From Comamonadaceae bacterium (GTDB lineage Bacteria; Pseudomonadota; Gammaproteobacteria; Burkholderiales; Burkholderiaceae), in assembly GCA_947377705.1 (NCBI GenBank), contig CANCGU010000121.1:1-7988 (forward strand): a DNA stretch of 7,988 nt, written 5' to 3'. The notes beneath the pieces are model-generated. The model saw only the letters and a program-made list of their open reading frames with translations. It made no database searches and had not been told where the DNA came from. The position numbers and the translations under genes were made by a program. Positions 1-7,193 of the stretch are shown piece by piece (the first letter of the stretch is position 1; the number at the start of each line of letters is the position of its first letter).

Positions 1-124
1 AGTCTTCCGTACGATGAATAGCACCACCACCCGAGGTGATCATGCCTTTGTAACGCTCCAGCATGGCTGGAACTTGTTCGCTTTGATCCGGGTGGATCAA
101 CAAAATGATTTCGTAATGACGCAT
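1..124 (-). CDS. rpsF: 30S ribosomal protein S6, 5' part (cut by window edge)
   Basis: S6 is a protein of the small ribosomal subunit that binds 16S rRNA together with S18. Only the first 41 codons lie in the window; the rest runs off the left edge. The translation begins [20 protein letters not shown] and continues with [21 protein letters not shown], which is the first beta strand and first helix of S6 as seen in Burkholderiales. The ATG at 124-122 is supported by an AAGGAG Shine-Dalgarno sequence (complement of 130-135) six bases upstream. A perfect TATAAT box and a structured leader lie upstream. In related genomes rpsF usually heads an operon with rpsR and rplI, but those genes would be outside the window, so this is expectation only. 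Identification is firm despite the truncation. Confidence 0.95.
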   Translation of the reverse strand, partial: MRHYEIILLIHPDQSEQVPAMLERYKGMITSGGGAIHRTED

Positions 125-149
125 GGACACTCCTTGTGGATATGAAGCT

Positions 150-175
150 ACCTGCGGCGTCTGACGCTGGCAGCA
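150..175 (-). promoter_or_regulatory. Structured rpsF mRNA leader, possible S6:S18 autoregulatory hairpin
   Basis: On the minus strand the leader can fold as CUGC (173-170) paired with GCAG (155-152), enclosing GCG (167-165) paired with CGC (159-157), with a small internal loop and a UCAGA apical loop. The 3' side contains a CCG triplet immediately before the closing strand. Bacterial rpsF leaders are known to carry a hairpin with a conserved CCG that binds the S6:S18 complex and represses translation. The position, size and CCG fit that idea, but I have not matched the sequence to a covariance model. The hairpin is followed by no T-tract, so it is not an intrinsic terminator. Confidence 0.4.
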
Positions 176-190
176 AGGGAAAAGCCCACG

Positions 191-219
191 ATTATAGTCA
201 ATTTCTAGCGGTAGAAAGC
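191..219 (-). promoter_or_regulatory. rpsF promoter with perfect -10 box, overlapping the symporter stop codon
   Basis: The complement of 191-196 reads TATAAT, a perfect sigma-70 -10 box. It lies two bases beyond the TGA stop (200-198) of the symporter gene. Transcription would begin near 183-185, giving a leader of about 60 nt with a G-rich discriminator (CGTGGGC), as is common for ribosomal genes under growth-rate control. The -35 position at 17-bp spacing (214-219, GCTTTC on the minus strand) is poor and falls inside the last symporter codons. That position is occupied by an 18-bp near-palindrome. The -10 box is clear; the -35 assignment is weak. Confidence 0.6.
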
Positions 220-2198
220 TTGCTACCCAGAAAACCGAACAACAGCCCCACCGGAACGCCGAAAACACCCGCACAAACCGGGTCTAAACCCAGCCACAAG
301 GTCTCAGAGGCCTGCAAATGCAAACGCATTTGCACCCAAGGGTGATTGGCCGCAATGTAGTACGCGCTGATCGCCAGGCCCGAAATCATGGCCAACAAAG
401 CCCCCACACGGTTCATGCCGCGCCAGTAGATCCCCAGCAACAGAACTGGGAAAAACGTAGAAGCTGCCAAAGAGAAAGCACACGTCACCCAAAACAAGAT
501 GCTCACGGGGCGGTTGGTTGCAAACCATGCGGCCAACAAGGCCACCACCATTAGCAAAATTTTGGACAGCATCACCCGTCGTAACGGTGGCGCATGAGGC
601 TCTGCCGTTTGGAAATACAGGTCTTGCGCCAAAGCATTCGAAATCGTTAGCAACAGGCCATCGGCGGTGGACAGCGCCGCCGCTAAAGCCCCGGCTGCTA
701 ACAAGCCCGTAAAGACGGGGGAAATATGCGTCATATCAGGGACGCCCAACACCAAGTAATCACTGAACAAACGGATGTCCGCAAATTGAACAATGCCATC
801 TTGGTTGTAGTCTTGAATGCTCAGCAACGCGAGCTTGCGTAATTTCAAACGATCAGCCCAGTCCGGCAGTTGATCGAGATGTGAGCCGACCAATTCAGTC
901 AATACAAATGATTTGAGCAACACGGCCAAAGAGGAAGCACACAAATACACCACAACGATGAATGCCAAAGCCCAGACCACCGAACGCTGCGCGTCAGCCG
1001 GTGTTGCCGTTGTGTAAGACCGCACCAAGATGTGCGGCAAAGCAGCCGTACCCAACATCAAACAAAAAATCAACGCGAGACTGTTCTTCCAACCTGCGTT
1101 CCAGCCTTCCAAATAAGGCTTTTGGAAGCCAACAGGTCGGTCAATCGCCTGCGCCAGCACTTCTCGCTCTGCTTGCCAGGCACTGACCAGCCCATCCATT
1201 GAGGATTTTCGCCACGCTGGATTTGCTTCTAACTTTTGAATTTCACGCAACGAGGCGTTTTCAGCCTTTGCCCGCGCAACTTGCTTCGCCACAATTTGAC
1301 GCTCGACCTCACGCGCATAAACAGGCTCTGCTATCTTGACGTCCAAGTTGCTCATGCGCAGGCTGATGACGTCACGGGTAGCCAGCTCCGCAGGGTCGGT
1401 TTCAATCTGCTTCGCACGTTGCTGAATGTGCGGCAACGACTGAATGGCCGCGACCGTGACAAACGGATGCCCTTGTGTTTTGAATGACACCGCCATGGCC
1501 AACACCACCATGGAGACCACGATGACCACACACTGCACGCCTTGAGTCCAGGTGACTGCACGCATACCACCCAGAAATGAACACAGCAAAACGCCTCCCA
1601 GTGCCAAGAAGACCCCTAATTCAAAGGTCAATCCCGAGAGCATGGATGCCACCAAGCCGATGCCATAAATTTGCGCCACCAAGTAAACGCTAGAGCACAA
1701 AATCGCACCCCCCGCAGCCAACCAGCGCACGGCAGCACTGTCAAAGCGTTGCCCCAAAAAATCTGGAATAGTGATCGCTTGGGACAGATTGAGCTTGGCA
1801 GCAAACAAACACCCTAGCAAGCAAAACCCGCCCGTCCAACCCAGCAAGTAAGCCAAGCCACCTGGATGCTGACCATCGCCGACAAACCCATCCGAGAGCA
1901 ACAGCCCCGTCAGACCAATGAAGGATGCCGCAGAAAGCCAATCGGCGGCCGTGGCCATGCCGTTCATCGGCGCACTGATCGTGCGACCCGCCACAAAATA
2001 TTCTTCAGGGATCGTGGTGCGACAAAACATGCCCACCAACGCATAACCGATGATGGACACCACCAAGAAAAAACCGTTCACAACCCCTTTGGGCACGCCC
2101 GCTAAGTCGGCTAGCAAAAGCAACAGCGTCAGCACAACCAACCCAGCAAAGCTGAGCAATAACAAACGCCATCGCCAAGACTTAAGACGCATCAACAT
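198..2198 (-). CDS. Sodium:solute symporter, large subunit (VC_2705-type SSS family)
   Basis: This is a 666-residue inner-membrane transporter of the sodium:solute symporter family, relatives of which import small carboxylates such as acetate or pyruvate with Na+. The substrate is not shown by the sequence. Recognisable family stretches are [20 protein letters not shown] (about 71-90), [13 protein letters not shown] (210-222) and [20 protein letters not shown] (506-525, the usual Na+-site helix). A long charged segment without membrane helices spans about 240-365 and looks partly coiled-coil. A second loop, residues 463-474, has the calcium-loop pattern D-x-N-x-D-G-x-x-x-x-x-D. The start overlaps the preceding gene by 17 bp, with no clear Shine-Dalgarno sequence, suggesting translational coupling; an ATG two codons further in (2192) is an alternative. 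The pairing with a small two-helix protein matches the VC_2705 class. Its position behind ppsA suggests a role in gluconeogenic substrate uptake. Confidence 0.87.
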   Translation of the reverse strand: MLMRLKSWRWRLLLLSFAGLVVLTLLLLLADLAGVPKGVVNGFFLVVSIIGYALVGMFCRTTIPEEYFVAGRTISAPMNGMATAADWLSAASFIGLTGLLLSDGFVGDGQHPGGLAYLLGWTGGFCLLGCLFAAKLNLSQAITIPDFLGQRFDSAAVRWLAAGGAILCSSVYLVAQIYGIGLVASMLSGLTFELGVFLALGGVLLCSFLGGMRAVTWTQGVQCVVIVVSMVVLAMAVSFKTQGHPFVTVAAIQSLPHIQQRAKQIETDPAELATRDVISLRMSNLDVKIAEPVYAREVERQIVAKQVARAKAENASLREIQKLEANPAWRKSSMDGLVSAWQAEREVLAQAIDRPVGFQKPYLEGWNAGWKNSLALIFCLMLGTAALPHILVRSYTTATPADAQRSVVWALAFIVVVYLCASSLAVLLKSFVLTELVGSHLDQLPDWADRLKLRKLALLSIQDYNQDGIVQFADIRLFSDYLVLGVPDMTHISPVFTGLLAAGALAAALSTADGLLLTISNALAQDLYFQTAEPHAPPLRRVMLSKILLMVVALLAAWFATNRPVSILFWVTCAFSLAASTFFPVLLLGIYWRGMNRVGALLAMISGLAISAYYIAANHPWVQMRLHLQASETLWLGLDPVCAGVFGVPVGLLFGFLGSKLSTARN
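210..227. repeat. 18-bp near-perfect palindrome at the -35 position of the rpsF promoter
   Basis: The sequence GGTAGAAAGCTTGCTACC has eight of nine base pairs symmetrical: GGTAG and CTACC arms around a central AAGCTT, with one mismatched pair (215 and 222). It spans roughly -26 to -43 relative to the inferred rpsF start site and encodes part of the last residues of the symporter. It could be an operator, an RNA hairpin at the 3' end of the symporter message, or chance. No T-tract follows it on the minus strand, so it is not a standard terminator. Confidence 0.5.
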
Positions 2199-2439
2199 CA
2201 GAACGTGAGGGCTGCGTTCCCCACCATGTCAAGAGCAAGTACAAAACGGGAACCGCTTGGGCCACCCACAAAAAATGCAGCAAGGTCATGTCAGGCAAAA
2301 GCCACGCTAAGCCCAAAGAGCCCACGGTCAAGACCACCAAGCCCACCACACCCCACAACGCCCGCCTCGGCAAAGCCGTGACTTCAATCGTGGGGGGATG
2401 CGGCGCCTCTGATTCAGAGGCTGTGAGGGGCTGCTGCAT
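2182..2439 (-). CDS. Small two-helix membrane protein, putative symporter small subunit (DUF4212-like)
   Basis: This encodes 85 residues with a polar N-terminus (1-24), a first membrane helix at about 27-48 and a second at about 52-73, ending in a short acidic tail. The second helix segment, FLWVAQAVPVLYLLLTWW, resembles the pattern G-F-W-F-A-Q-Q-G recalled for the DUF4212 small partner of VC_2705-type symporters. The match is loose and the N-terminus is longer than I would expect, so the family call rests mainly on topology and position directly before the large subunit, with which it overlaps by 17 bp. The ATG at 2439 lies 10 bp after the ppsA stop; a TTG one codon upstream (2442) is possible. 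No Shine-Dalgarno sequence is visible, so it probably depends on translation from ppsA. Confidence 0.72.
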   Translation of the reverse strand: MQQPLTASESEAPHPPTIEVTALPRRALWGVVGLVVLTVGSLGLAWLLPDMTLLHFLWVAQAVPVLYLLLTWWGTQPSRSDVDAS

Positions 2440-2449
2440 CAAGGTTGTG

Positions 2450-4840
2450 TTACTTGGCCAATGACTTCCAAGTGTCGATCACGCTGTCTGGGTTGAGCGA
2501 GATTGAGCTGATGCCCTCGTCGGCCAACCAGTGCGCGAAGTCAGCATGGTCGCTGGGGCCTTGACCGCAGATGCCCACGTACTTGCCTTGCGCCAAACAA
2601 GCAGCAATCGCTTTGCTGAGCAACGCTTTCACAGCAGGGTCGCGCTCGTCAAAGTCAGCCGCCAACAACTCCAAGCCAGAGTCACGGTCCAGGCCCAAGG
2701 TGAGTTGGGTCAAGTCGTTAGAGCCAATGGAGAAGCCGTCGAAGAACTTCAAAAAATCATCGGCAAGGATGGCGTTGCTAGGCACTTCGCACATCATGAT
2801 GACCTTGAGGTCGTTCTCGCCGCGCTTCAAGCCGTGCTCGGCCAACAGGTTGGTGACGCGCTCGGCCTGTCCCAAGGTACGCACAAAAGGCACCATGACT
2901 TGCACGTTGGTCAGGCCCATGTCTTCACGCACGCGACGCATGGCTTCACACTCCATCGCAAACGCTTCACCGAAGTCTTCGCTGATGTAGCGCGCTGCAC
3001 CACGGAAGCCCAACATTGGGTTCTCTTCCTCGGGCTCGTAACGGCTGCCACCGATGAGTTTGCGGTATTCGTTGGACTTGAAATCCGACAGTCGCACAAT
3101 GACCGGCTTGGGGTAGAAAGCCGCCGCAATGGTGGCAATGCCTTCGGCCACTTTGTCGACGTAGAACGCACGCGGTGACGCATGGCCACGGGCCACAGAC
3201 TCCACCGCCTTCTTCAAATCCGCATCCACATTGGGATAGTCAAGAATCGCCTTGGGGTGCACGCCAATGTTGTTGTTGATGATGAATTCCAAGCGGGCCA
3301 AGCCCACGCCTTCGTTGGGCAACTGGCAGAAGTCAAACGCCAACTGTGGGTTGCCCACGTTCATCATGATCTTGGTTTTGATTTTGGGCATTTCGCCGCG
3401 TTGCACTTCGGTCACTTCGGTCTCTAACAAACCGTCATAAATCATGCCCGTGTCGCCCTCTGAACAGCTCACGGTCACGAGCGTGCCGTCTTTCAAGCGC
3501 TCAGTGGCATCACCGCAACCGACCACCGCTGGAATGCCCAACTCACGCGCGATGATCGCGGCGTGGCAAGTACGACCACCACGGTTGGTCACGATGGCGC
3601 TGGCGCGCTTCATCACGGGTTCCCAGTTGGGGTCGGTCATATCGGTCACCAACACATCGCCGGGCTGGACCTTGTCCATCTCGCTGATGTTGTGCACCAA
3701 GCGCACAGGGCCGGTGCCAATTTTTTGGCCAATCGCGCGGCCTTCGGCCAACACCGTGCTGTGGCCTTTGAGCTTGTAGCGGAACTCAGATTGGCCCTTG
3801 GCTTGGCTCTTCACGGTCTCAGGACGAGCCTGCAAAATGTAGAGCAACCCGTCTGTGCCATCCTTGCCCCATTCGATGTCCATAGGACGGCCGTAATGGG
3901 CCTCAATCACCATGGCGTAATGGGCCAATTGCTCGACATCGGCGTCGGTCAATGAGTAGCGGTTGCGCAACTCCGTGGGCACATCAATGGTCTTGACCAA
4001 TTTGCCTGTGGCTTTTTTCTCTTCCGCTGTGGAGAACACCATTTCAATGAGCTTGGAGCCCAAGTTGCGGCGAATCACAGCACGCTTGCCAGCTTTCAAA
4101 GTTGGCTTATGCACATAGAACTCGTCAGGGTTCACAGCGCCCTGCACCACGGTTTCACCGAGGCCGTAGCTTGAGGTGATGAACACCACATCTTCAAATC
4201 CAGATTCGGTGTCGATGGTGAACATCACACCCGCAGCGCCTGTGTCAGAACGCACCATGCGTTGCACGCCTGCTGACAAAGCCACATCGGCGTGGGCAAA
4301 GCCCTTGTGTACGCGGTAGCTGATGGCGCGGTCGTTGTACAACGAGGCAAACACTTCTTTCATCTTGTGCAGCACCTCGTCAATGCCGTGCACGTTCAAA
4401 AAGGTTTCTTGTTGGCCCGCGAACGAGGCGTCAGGCAAGTCTTCAGCGGTGGCCGATGAACGCACCGCAAACGTAGCGGCAGCATTACCTTCAGACAAAG
4501 TGGCAAAGGCTTCAGCAATGGCTTTTTGTAAGTCGGCAGGGAAAGGCTGAGCTTCCACCATGGCGCGAATTTCAGCGCCAGCTTCGGCCAAGGCACGCAC
4601 GTCTTCGGTATCGAGCTTATCCAAACGGGCGTTGATTTTGTCAACCAAGCCGTCGTAGGCCAAGAACTCACGGAAGGCATGGGCTGTGGTGGCAAAGCCT
4701 GTGGGGACGCGAACGCCCGTGGGCAGTTGTGAAATCATTTCACCGAGGCTGGCGTTTTTACCGCCCACCGACTCGACGTCGGTCATCCGAAGTTTTTCAA
4801 AGGGCACCACCAAGGCGGTAGGGCTGAAAAGTGCAGTCAT
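2450..4840 (-). CDS. ppsA: Phosphoenolpyruvate synthase (pyruvate, water dikinase)
   Basis: PpsA converts pyruvate, ATP and water to PEP, AMP and phosphate in the cytoplasm, the entry step of gluconeogenesis from pyruvate, lactate or similar carbon sources. At 796 residues it has the usual length. Domains run in order: an N-terminal ATP-grasp nucleotide-binding domain ([20 protein letters not shown] at about 124-143); the phosphohistidine domain with [14 protein letters not shown], giving catalytic His426 and regulatory Thr424; and the C-terminal PEP/pyruvate barrel with [21 protein letters not shown] and [10 protein letters not shown], giving catalytic Cys758. All key residues are intact. 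The ATG at 4840 is chosen because GGAG (complement of 4848-4851) lies seven bases upstream; a TTG at 4846 would be too close to it. The gene is divergent from ppsR, its own regulator, and apparently heads an operon with the symporter pair. Confidence 0.97.
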   Translation of the reverse strand: MTALFSPTALVVPFEKLRMTDVESVGGKNASLGEMISQLPTGVRVPTGFATTAHAFREFLAYDGLVDKINARLDKLDTEDVRALAEAGAEIRAMVEAQPFPADLQKAIAEAFATLSEGNAAATFAVRSSATAEDLPDASFAGQQETFLNVHGIDEVLHKMKEVFASLYNDRAISYRVHKGFAHADVALSAGVQRMVRSDTGAAGVMFTIDTESGFEDVVFITSSYGLGETVVQGAVNPDEFYVHKPTLKAGKRAVIRRNLGSKLIEMVFSTAEEKKATGKLVKTIDVPTELRNRYSLTDADVEQLAHYAMVIEAHYGRPMDIEWGKDGTDGLLYILQARPETVKSQAKGQSEFRYKLKGHSTVLAEGRAIGQKIGTGPVRLVHNISEMDKVQPGDVLVTDMTDPNWEPVMKRASAIVTNRGGRTCHAAIIARELGIPAVVGCGDATERLKDGTLVTVSCSEGDTGMIYDGLLETEVTEVQRGEMPKIKTKIMMNVGNPQLAFDFCQLPNEGVGLARLEFIINNNIGVHPKAILDYPNVDADLKKAVESVARGHASPRAFYVDKVAEGIATIAAAFYPKPVIVRLSDFKSNEYRKLIGGSRYEPEEENPMLGFRGAARYISEDFGEAFAMECEAMRRVREDMGLTNVQVMVPFVRTLGQAERVTNLLAEHGLKRGENDLKVIMMCEVPSNAILADDFLKFFDGFSIGSNDLTQLTLGLDRDSGLELLAADFDERDPAVKALLSKAIAACLAQGKYVGICGQGPSDHADFAHWLADEGISSISLNPDSVIDTWKSLAK

Positions 4841-4847
4841 AGACAAG

Positions 4848-4851
4848 CTCC
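4848..4851 (-). promoter_or_regulatory. ppsA ribosome binding site that fixes the start codon
   Basis: The complement reads GGAG, within TTTTGGAGCTTGTCT, seven bases before ATG at 4840. This favours that ATG over the in-frame TTG at 4846, which would leave only a one- or two-base spacer. Confidence 0.75.
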
Positions 4852-5008
4852 AAAAGTTAAAACGGGTGCGGCCATGCAGCGCGGCGACTTTGTATTTTTT
4901 TGAATGGGTCGAACAGTCTGCGTAGCGAAATTTGGATAATGCAGCATTGTAGGTGGCCGATCAGGCGCCATCCCCGCCCAACACCGTGATTGATATTGAA
5001 AGTTTTTC
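4852..5008. promoter_or_regulatory. Divergent control region between ppsA and ppsR
   Basis: Both genes must be transcribed outward from this region of about 160 bp. On the plus strand the best -10 candidate for ppsR is GATAAT at 4935-4940, with no convincing -35. On the minus strand an A-rich tract (complement of 4895-4901) precedes TACAAA, a weak -10 candidate for ppsA. An 11-bp palindrome, AATGCAGCATT (4938-4948), overlaps the ppsR -10 candidate, and the 7-mer ATGCAGC within it recurs at 4874-4880. A short hairpin (4952-4957 with 4967-4972) would lie in the ppsR leader. None of these promoter calls is strong; the region is marked for its position. Confidence 0.4.
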
Positions 5009-5836
5009 ATGCCAAACCCCACCGTTTTTTTTGTGTCTGACGGCACCGGCATCACCGCTGAAACCTTCGGCAACGCCATCTTGGCGCAGTTCGAGGTGAA
5101 GTTTCGCCACATTCGCATTCCATTCGTGGATTCGGTGGACAAAGCCCACCAAGCGGTGCGTCAAATTCTGCACACAGGCGAGGTAGAAGCGCGCAAGCCC
5201 ATTGTGTTCACCACTTTGGTGAATATGGAGGTGTTGAACGTCATCTTGGACGGTTGCAAGGGCAAAACCATGCTGATGGACATGTTCGGCACGTTTGTGA
5301 ACCCATTGGAGCAGGAGCTGGGCATCAAGTCCAACCACCGCGTGGGTCGCTTCTCGGACGCCAGCAAAAGCAAGGAATACCGTGACCGCATTGAAGCCAT
5401 CAATTTCAGCCTAGCGCATGACGATGGCCAGCTCAACCGCGATTTGGAACTATCCGATGTCATTTTGGTGGGGGTAAGCCGCAGCGGCAAAACACCGACC
5501 AGCCTTTACTTAGCGATGCAGCATGGTTTGAAGGCCTCGAACTACCCGCTCATTCCTGAAGACTTTGAACGCCGCCAGTTGCCGCCGGCCCTGATGCCAC
5601 ACAAAAAGAAAATCTTTGGCCTGACCATTCAACCTGAGCGCCTCAGCGAAATTCGCAACGAACGCCGCCCGGACTCCAAATACGCCAGCTTGGCCAATTG
5701 CCGCCATGAGGTCGCCGAGGCCGAGGCCATGATGCGTCGCGCGGGTATTCGCTGGCTCTCCACCACCCACAAAAGCATTGAAGAAATTGCCACCACCATC
5801 TTGCAAGAGATTAGCCCCGAGCATTTGATTTACTAA
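5009..5836 (+). CDS. ppsR: PEP synthase regulatory protein (bifunctional Ser/Thr kinase/phosphorylase)
   Basis: PpsR inactivates PEP synthase by ADP-dependent phosphorylation of a threonine two residues before the catalytic histidine, and reactivates it by phosphate-dependent removal of that group. The 275-residue product is full length for the DUF299 family. It opens with the typical [20 protein letters not shown] (about 6-25) and carries a P-loop, GVSRSGKT, at 155-162, followed by PTSLYLA. The region [18 protein letters not shown] in the last third is also family-typical. Its target threonine is present in the divergently encoded PpsA (Thr424, in R-T-C-H). Only a weak GAAAG ribosome binding site lies before the ATG. 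A strong terminator follows directly after the stop, so it is probably monocistronic. Confidence 0.96.
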   Translation: MPNPTVFFVSDGTGITAETFGNAILAQFEVKFRHIRIPFVDSVDKAHQAVRQILHTGEVEARKPIVFTTLVNMEVLNVILDGCKGKTMLMDMFGTFVNPLEQELGIKSNHRVGRFSDASKSKEYRDRIEAINFSLAHDDGQLNRDLELSDVILVGVSRSGKTPTSLYLAMQHGLKASNYPLIPEDFERRQLPPALMPHKKKIFGLTIQPERLSEIRNERRPDSKYASLANCRHEVAEAEAMMRRAGIRWLSTTHKSIEEIATTILQEISPEHLIY

Positions 5837-5852
5837 ACGTCAGTGCCCACGA

Positions 5853-5888
5853 AAAAGCCCCGCAGCTTCTGATCACTGCGGGGCTTTT
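5853..5888. terminator. Two-way intrinsic terminator between ppsR and the DUF336 gene
   Basis: A perfect 13-bp inverted repeat, AAAAGCCCCGCAG (5853-5865) and CTGCGGGGCTTTT (5876-5888), surrounds a 10-nt loop. On the plus strand it ends in TTTTGTTTT, terminating ppsR. On the minus strand it ends in a run of five T, terminating the convergent DUF336 gene. GC core, loop size and T-tracts are all standard. Confidence 0.93.
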
Positions 5889-5907
5889 GTTTTGAAATAC
5901 CGGAGGT

Positions 5908-6315
5908 TTACAGACCGATGGCGGCAATGCCAGCCTTGGCAATCTGCGCGTCTTCGTTGGACTTGACGCCGCTCACACCAACAGCGCCAATGCATTGGCC
6001 ATCCTTCATGATCGGCACACCGCCTTCGAGCATGCCTTTGATTTCAGGCGCGCTCAAGAAAGAAGTACGGCCGCCGTTGATGACGTCTTCGTAAATCTTG
6101 CTTTCGCGGCGACCCAACGCCGCCGTGTGCGCTTTGGCAGGGGCGATGTGTGAAGAAACAGGTGCAGCACCGTCCAAACGTTGCAGCGACAACAAATGAC
6201 CGCCGTCGTCCACGATGGCGATGGTCACATGCCAGTTATTTTTCAAAGCTTCCGCCTCAGCGGCTGCGGCAATGGCTTTGACATCTGCGGATTCGAGAAA
6301 GTGTTTGGTTTTCAT
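5908..6315 (-). CDS. GlcG/HbpS-family (DUF336) heme-binding-like protein
   Basis: This 135-residue protein belongs to the DUF336 family, which includes GlcG of the glycolate operon and the heme-binding HbpS of Streptomyces. The biochemical role of most members is unknown. Visible family blocks are AIVDDGGHLLSLQRLDGA (about 33-50), the S-x-x-I-A-x-A-K-A-H-T-A segment (54-65) and GGVPIMKDGQCIGAVGVSG (98-116). I chose the ATG at 6315 (MKTKHFLESADV) because it gives the normal family length. The frame stays open for 29 more codons to 6402, but that stretch has no family similarity and no proper signal peptide. No strong Shine-Dalgarno sequence is seen. The gene stands alone rather than next to glycolate genes, so naming it glcG would be unsafe. 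Confidence 0.87.
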   Translation of the reverse strand: MKTKHFLESADVKAIAAAAEAEALKNNWHVTIAIVDDGGHLLSLQRLDGAAPVSSHIAPAKAHTAALGRRESKIYEDVINGGRTSFLSAPEIKGMLEGGVPIMKDGQCIGAVGVSGVKSNEDAQIAKAGIAAIGL

Positions 6316-6428
6316 GTGAAGCGAGTTTGAAAAGTAAGAAAACGCTAAGCATACCGACTCTCTAGAGCCCACTACCCCACCCAAACACAAAAGAAACCTC
6401 AATAAAAGTAAGCGATAGCCCTCTCCCC
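6316..6428. other. Divergent intergenic region, DUF336-gene side
   Basis: This stretch holds the untranslated leader and presumably the promoter of the minus-strand DUF336 gene. The only -10-like hexamer I find on that strand is TATGCT (complement of 6349-6354), with no acceptable -35. There is no additional gene, hairpin terminator or repeat array in it. Confidence 0.4.
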
Positions 6429-6456
6429 CTTGAAACCTCTAGAATGCGCCTCATCT
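6429..6456 (+). promoter_or_regulatory. Candidate sigma-32 (heat-shock) promoter of the YccA-family gene
   Basis: CTTGAAA at 6429-6435 is an exact match to the sigma-32 -35 element and is preceded by a C-run (CTCTCCCC), as in the E. coli dnaK P1 promoter. After a 13-bp spacer, CCTCATCT at 6449-6456 differs in one base from the -10 consensus CCCCATNT. The predicted start near 6463 gives a leader of about 25 nt that still contains the GGAGA ribosome binding site at 6476-6480. A TAGAAT hexamer at 6440-6445 might serve as a sigma-70 -10 box but lacks a -35 partner. Confidence 0.65.
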
Positions 6457-6487
6457 GAATCATCAGGTTTTATCTGGAGAGCTAAAC

Positions 6488-7174
6488 ATGAATGAACACA
6501 TTCAAAACGTTGACTACTATGTCTTGCCCACGCAAGAACGCAACCGCGTGGTGCGCAATACCTATTGGTTGCTCGCATTGAGCATGCTGCCCACCGTCTT
6601 GGGTGCATGGGTTGGCGTGGCCACCGGTATCAGCTACGCCATCTCTGGCGTGATGGGCATGATCTTGATGATGGCCGGTGCCTTTGGCTTTATCTACGCC
6701 ATTGAGCGCACCAAAGAAAGCGCTACTGGCGTTTACGTGTTGCTGGGCTTTACCTTCTTCATGGGCCTGATGCTCTCGCGCATGATTGCCATGGTCTTGG
6801 GTTTCAAAAACGGCTCTGAACTGGTGATGACTGCATTTGCAGGCACAGCAGGCGTGTTTTTTGTGATGGCCAGCTTGGCCACCGTCATCAAGCGCGACTT
6901 GTCGGGCATGGGCAAATGGCTCATGGTCGGCGCAGTGGTCTTGATGGTTGGCAGCATCATCAACGTGTTCGTCGGTTCATCTGCTGGCATGATGGTGATT
7001 TCCATGTTGTCCATGGCCATCTTCAGCGCCTTCATGTTGTATGACTTGAAGCAAGTGATGGACGGCGGCGAAACCAACTACATCAGTGCCACGCTGACGC
7101 TGTACTTAGACATCATCAACGTGTTCCAAAGCTTGCTGGCCTTGCTTGGCATTTTTGGTGGCGAGCGCGAATAA
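6488..7174 (+). CDS. Bax inhibitor-1/YccA-family inner-membrane protein
   Basis: This is a 228-residue multispanning membrane protein of the BI-1 (UPF0005) family. In E. coli, YccA is a substrate and modulator of the FtsH membrane protease and affects the fate of jammed SecY; other bacterial members such as YetJ are pH-sensitive calcium leak channels. About seven hydrophobic segments are visible, near 25-45, 49-71, 82-104, 113-134, 144-163, 168-186 and 202-222. The two acidic residues that form the family's di-aspartyl pair appear as Asp186 in YDLKQVMDGG and Asp208 in LYLDIINVF. The N-terminus (1-23) is polar and cytoplasmic-looking. The ATG at 6488 is preceded by GGAGA with a seven-base spacer. 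A candidate heat-shock promoter lies upstream and a terminator directly downstream, so it is probably monocistronic. I cannot tell YccA from YetJ function by sequence alone. Confidence 0.92.
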   Translation: MNEHIQNVDYYVLPTQERNRVVRNTYWLLALSMLPTVLGAWVGVATGISYAISGVMGMILMMAGAFGFIYAIERTKESATGVYVLLGFTFFMGLMLSRMIAMVLGFKNGSELVMTAFAGTAGVFFVMASLATVIKRDLSGMGKWLMVGAVVLMVGSIINVFVGSSAGMMVISMLSMAIFSAFMLYDLKQVMDGGETNYISATLTLYLDIINVFQSLLALLGIFGGERE

Positions 7175-7193
7175 GCGCTTCACCTCCTCCACA

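Noticed and set aside
196..201. TTGACT on the minus strand as a -35 box
   Set aside because: It overlaps the TATAAT at 191-196, and no -10-like hexamer lies 16-18 bp downstream of it.
2531..3178. A 215-codon open frame on the plus strand inside ppsA
   Set aside because: It lies wholly antisense to the intact, motif-complete PpsA coding sequence. Its product is rich in His, Val and Gln, as is typical for a shadow frame, and it has no recognisable domain.
5161..5490. Minus-strand open frames opposite ppsR
   Set aside because: ppsR is a full-length, clearly recognised gene on the other strand; these frames show no motifs and no ribosome binding sites.
6316..6402. A 29-codon N-terminal extension of the DUF336 protein that might be a signal peptide
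   Set aside because: It is hydrophobic in parts but lacks the basic start and cleavage-site pattern of a signal peptide. The family's normal length begins at the ATG at 6315.
6361..6444. Two TCTAGA hexamers (6361-6366 and 6439-6444) as a repeat pair
   Set aside because: Six-base palindromes 78 bp apart with no shared flanks are expected by chance and do not suggest an attachment or binding site.
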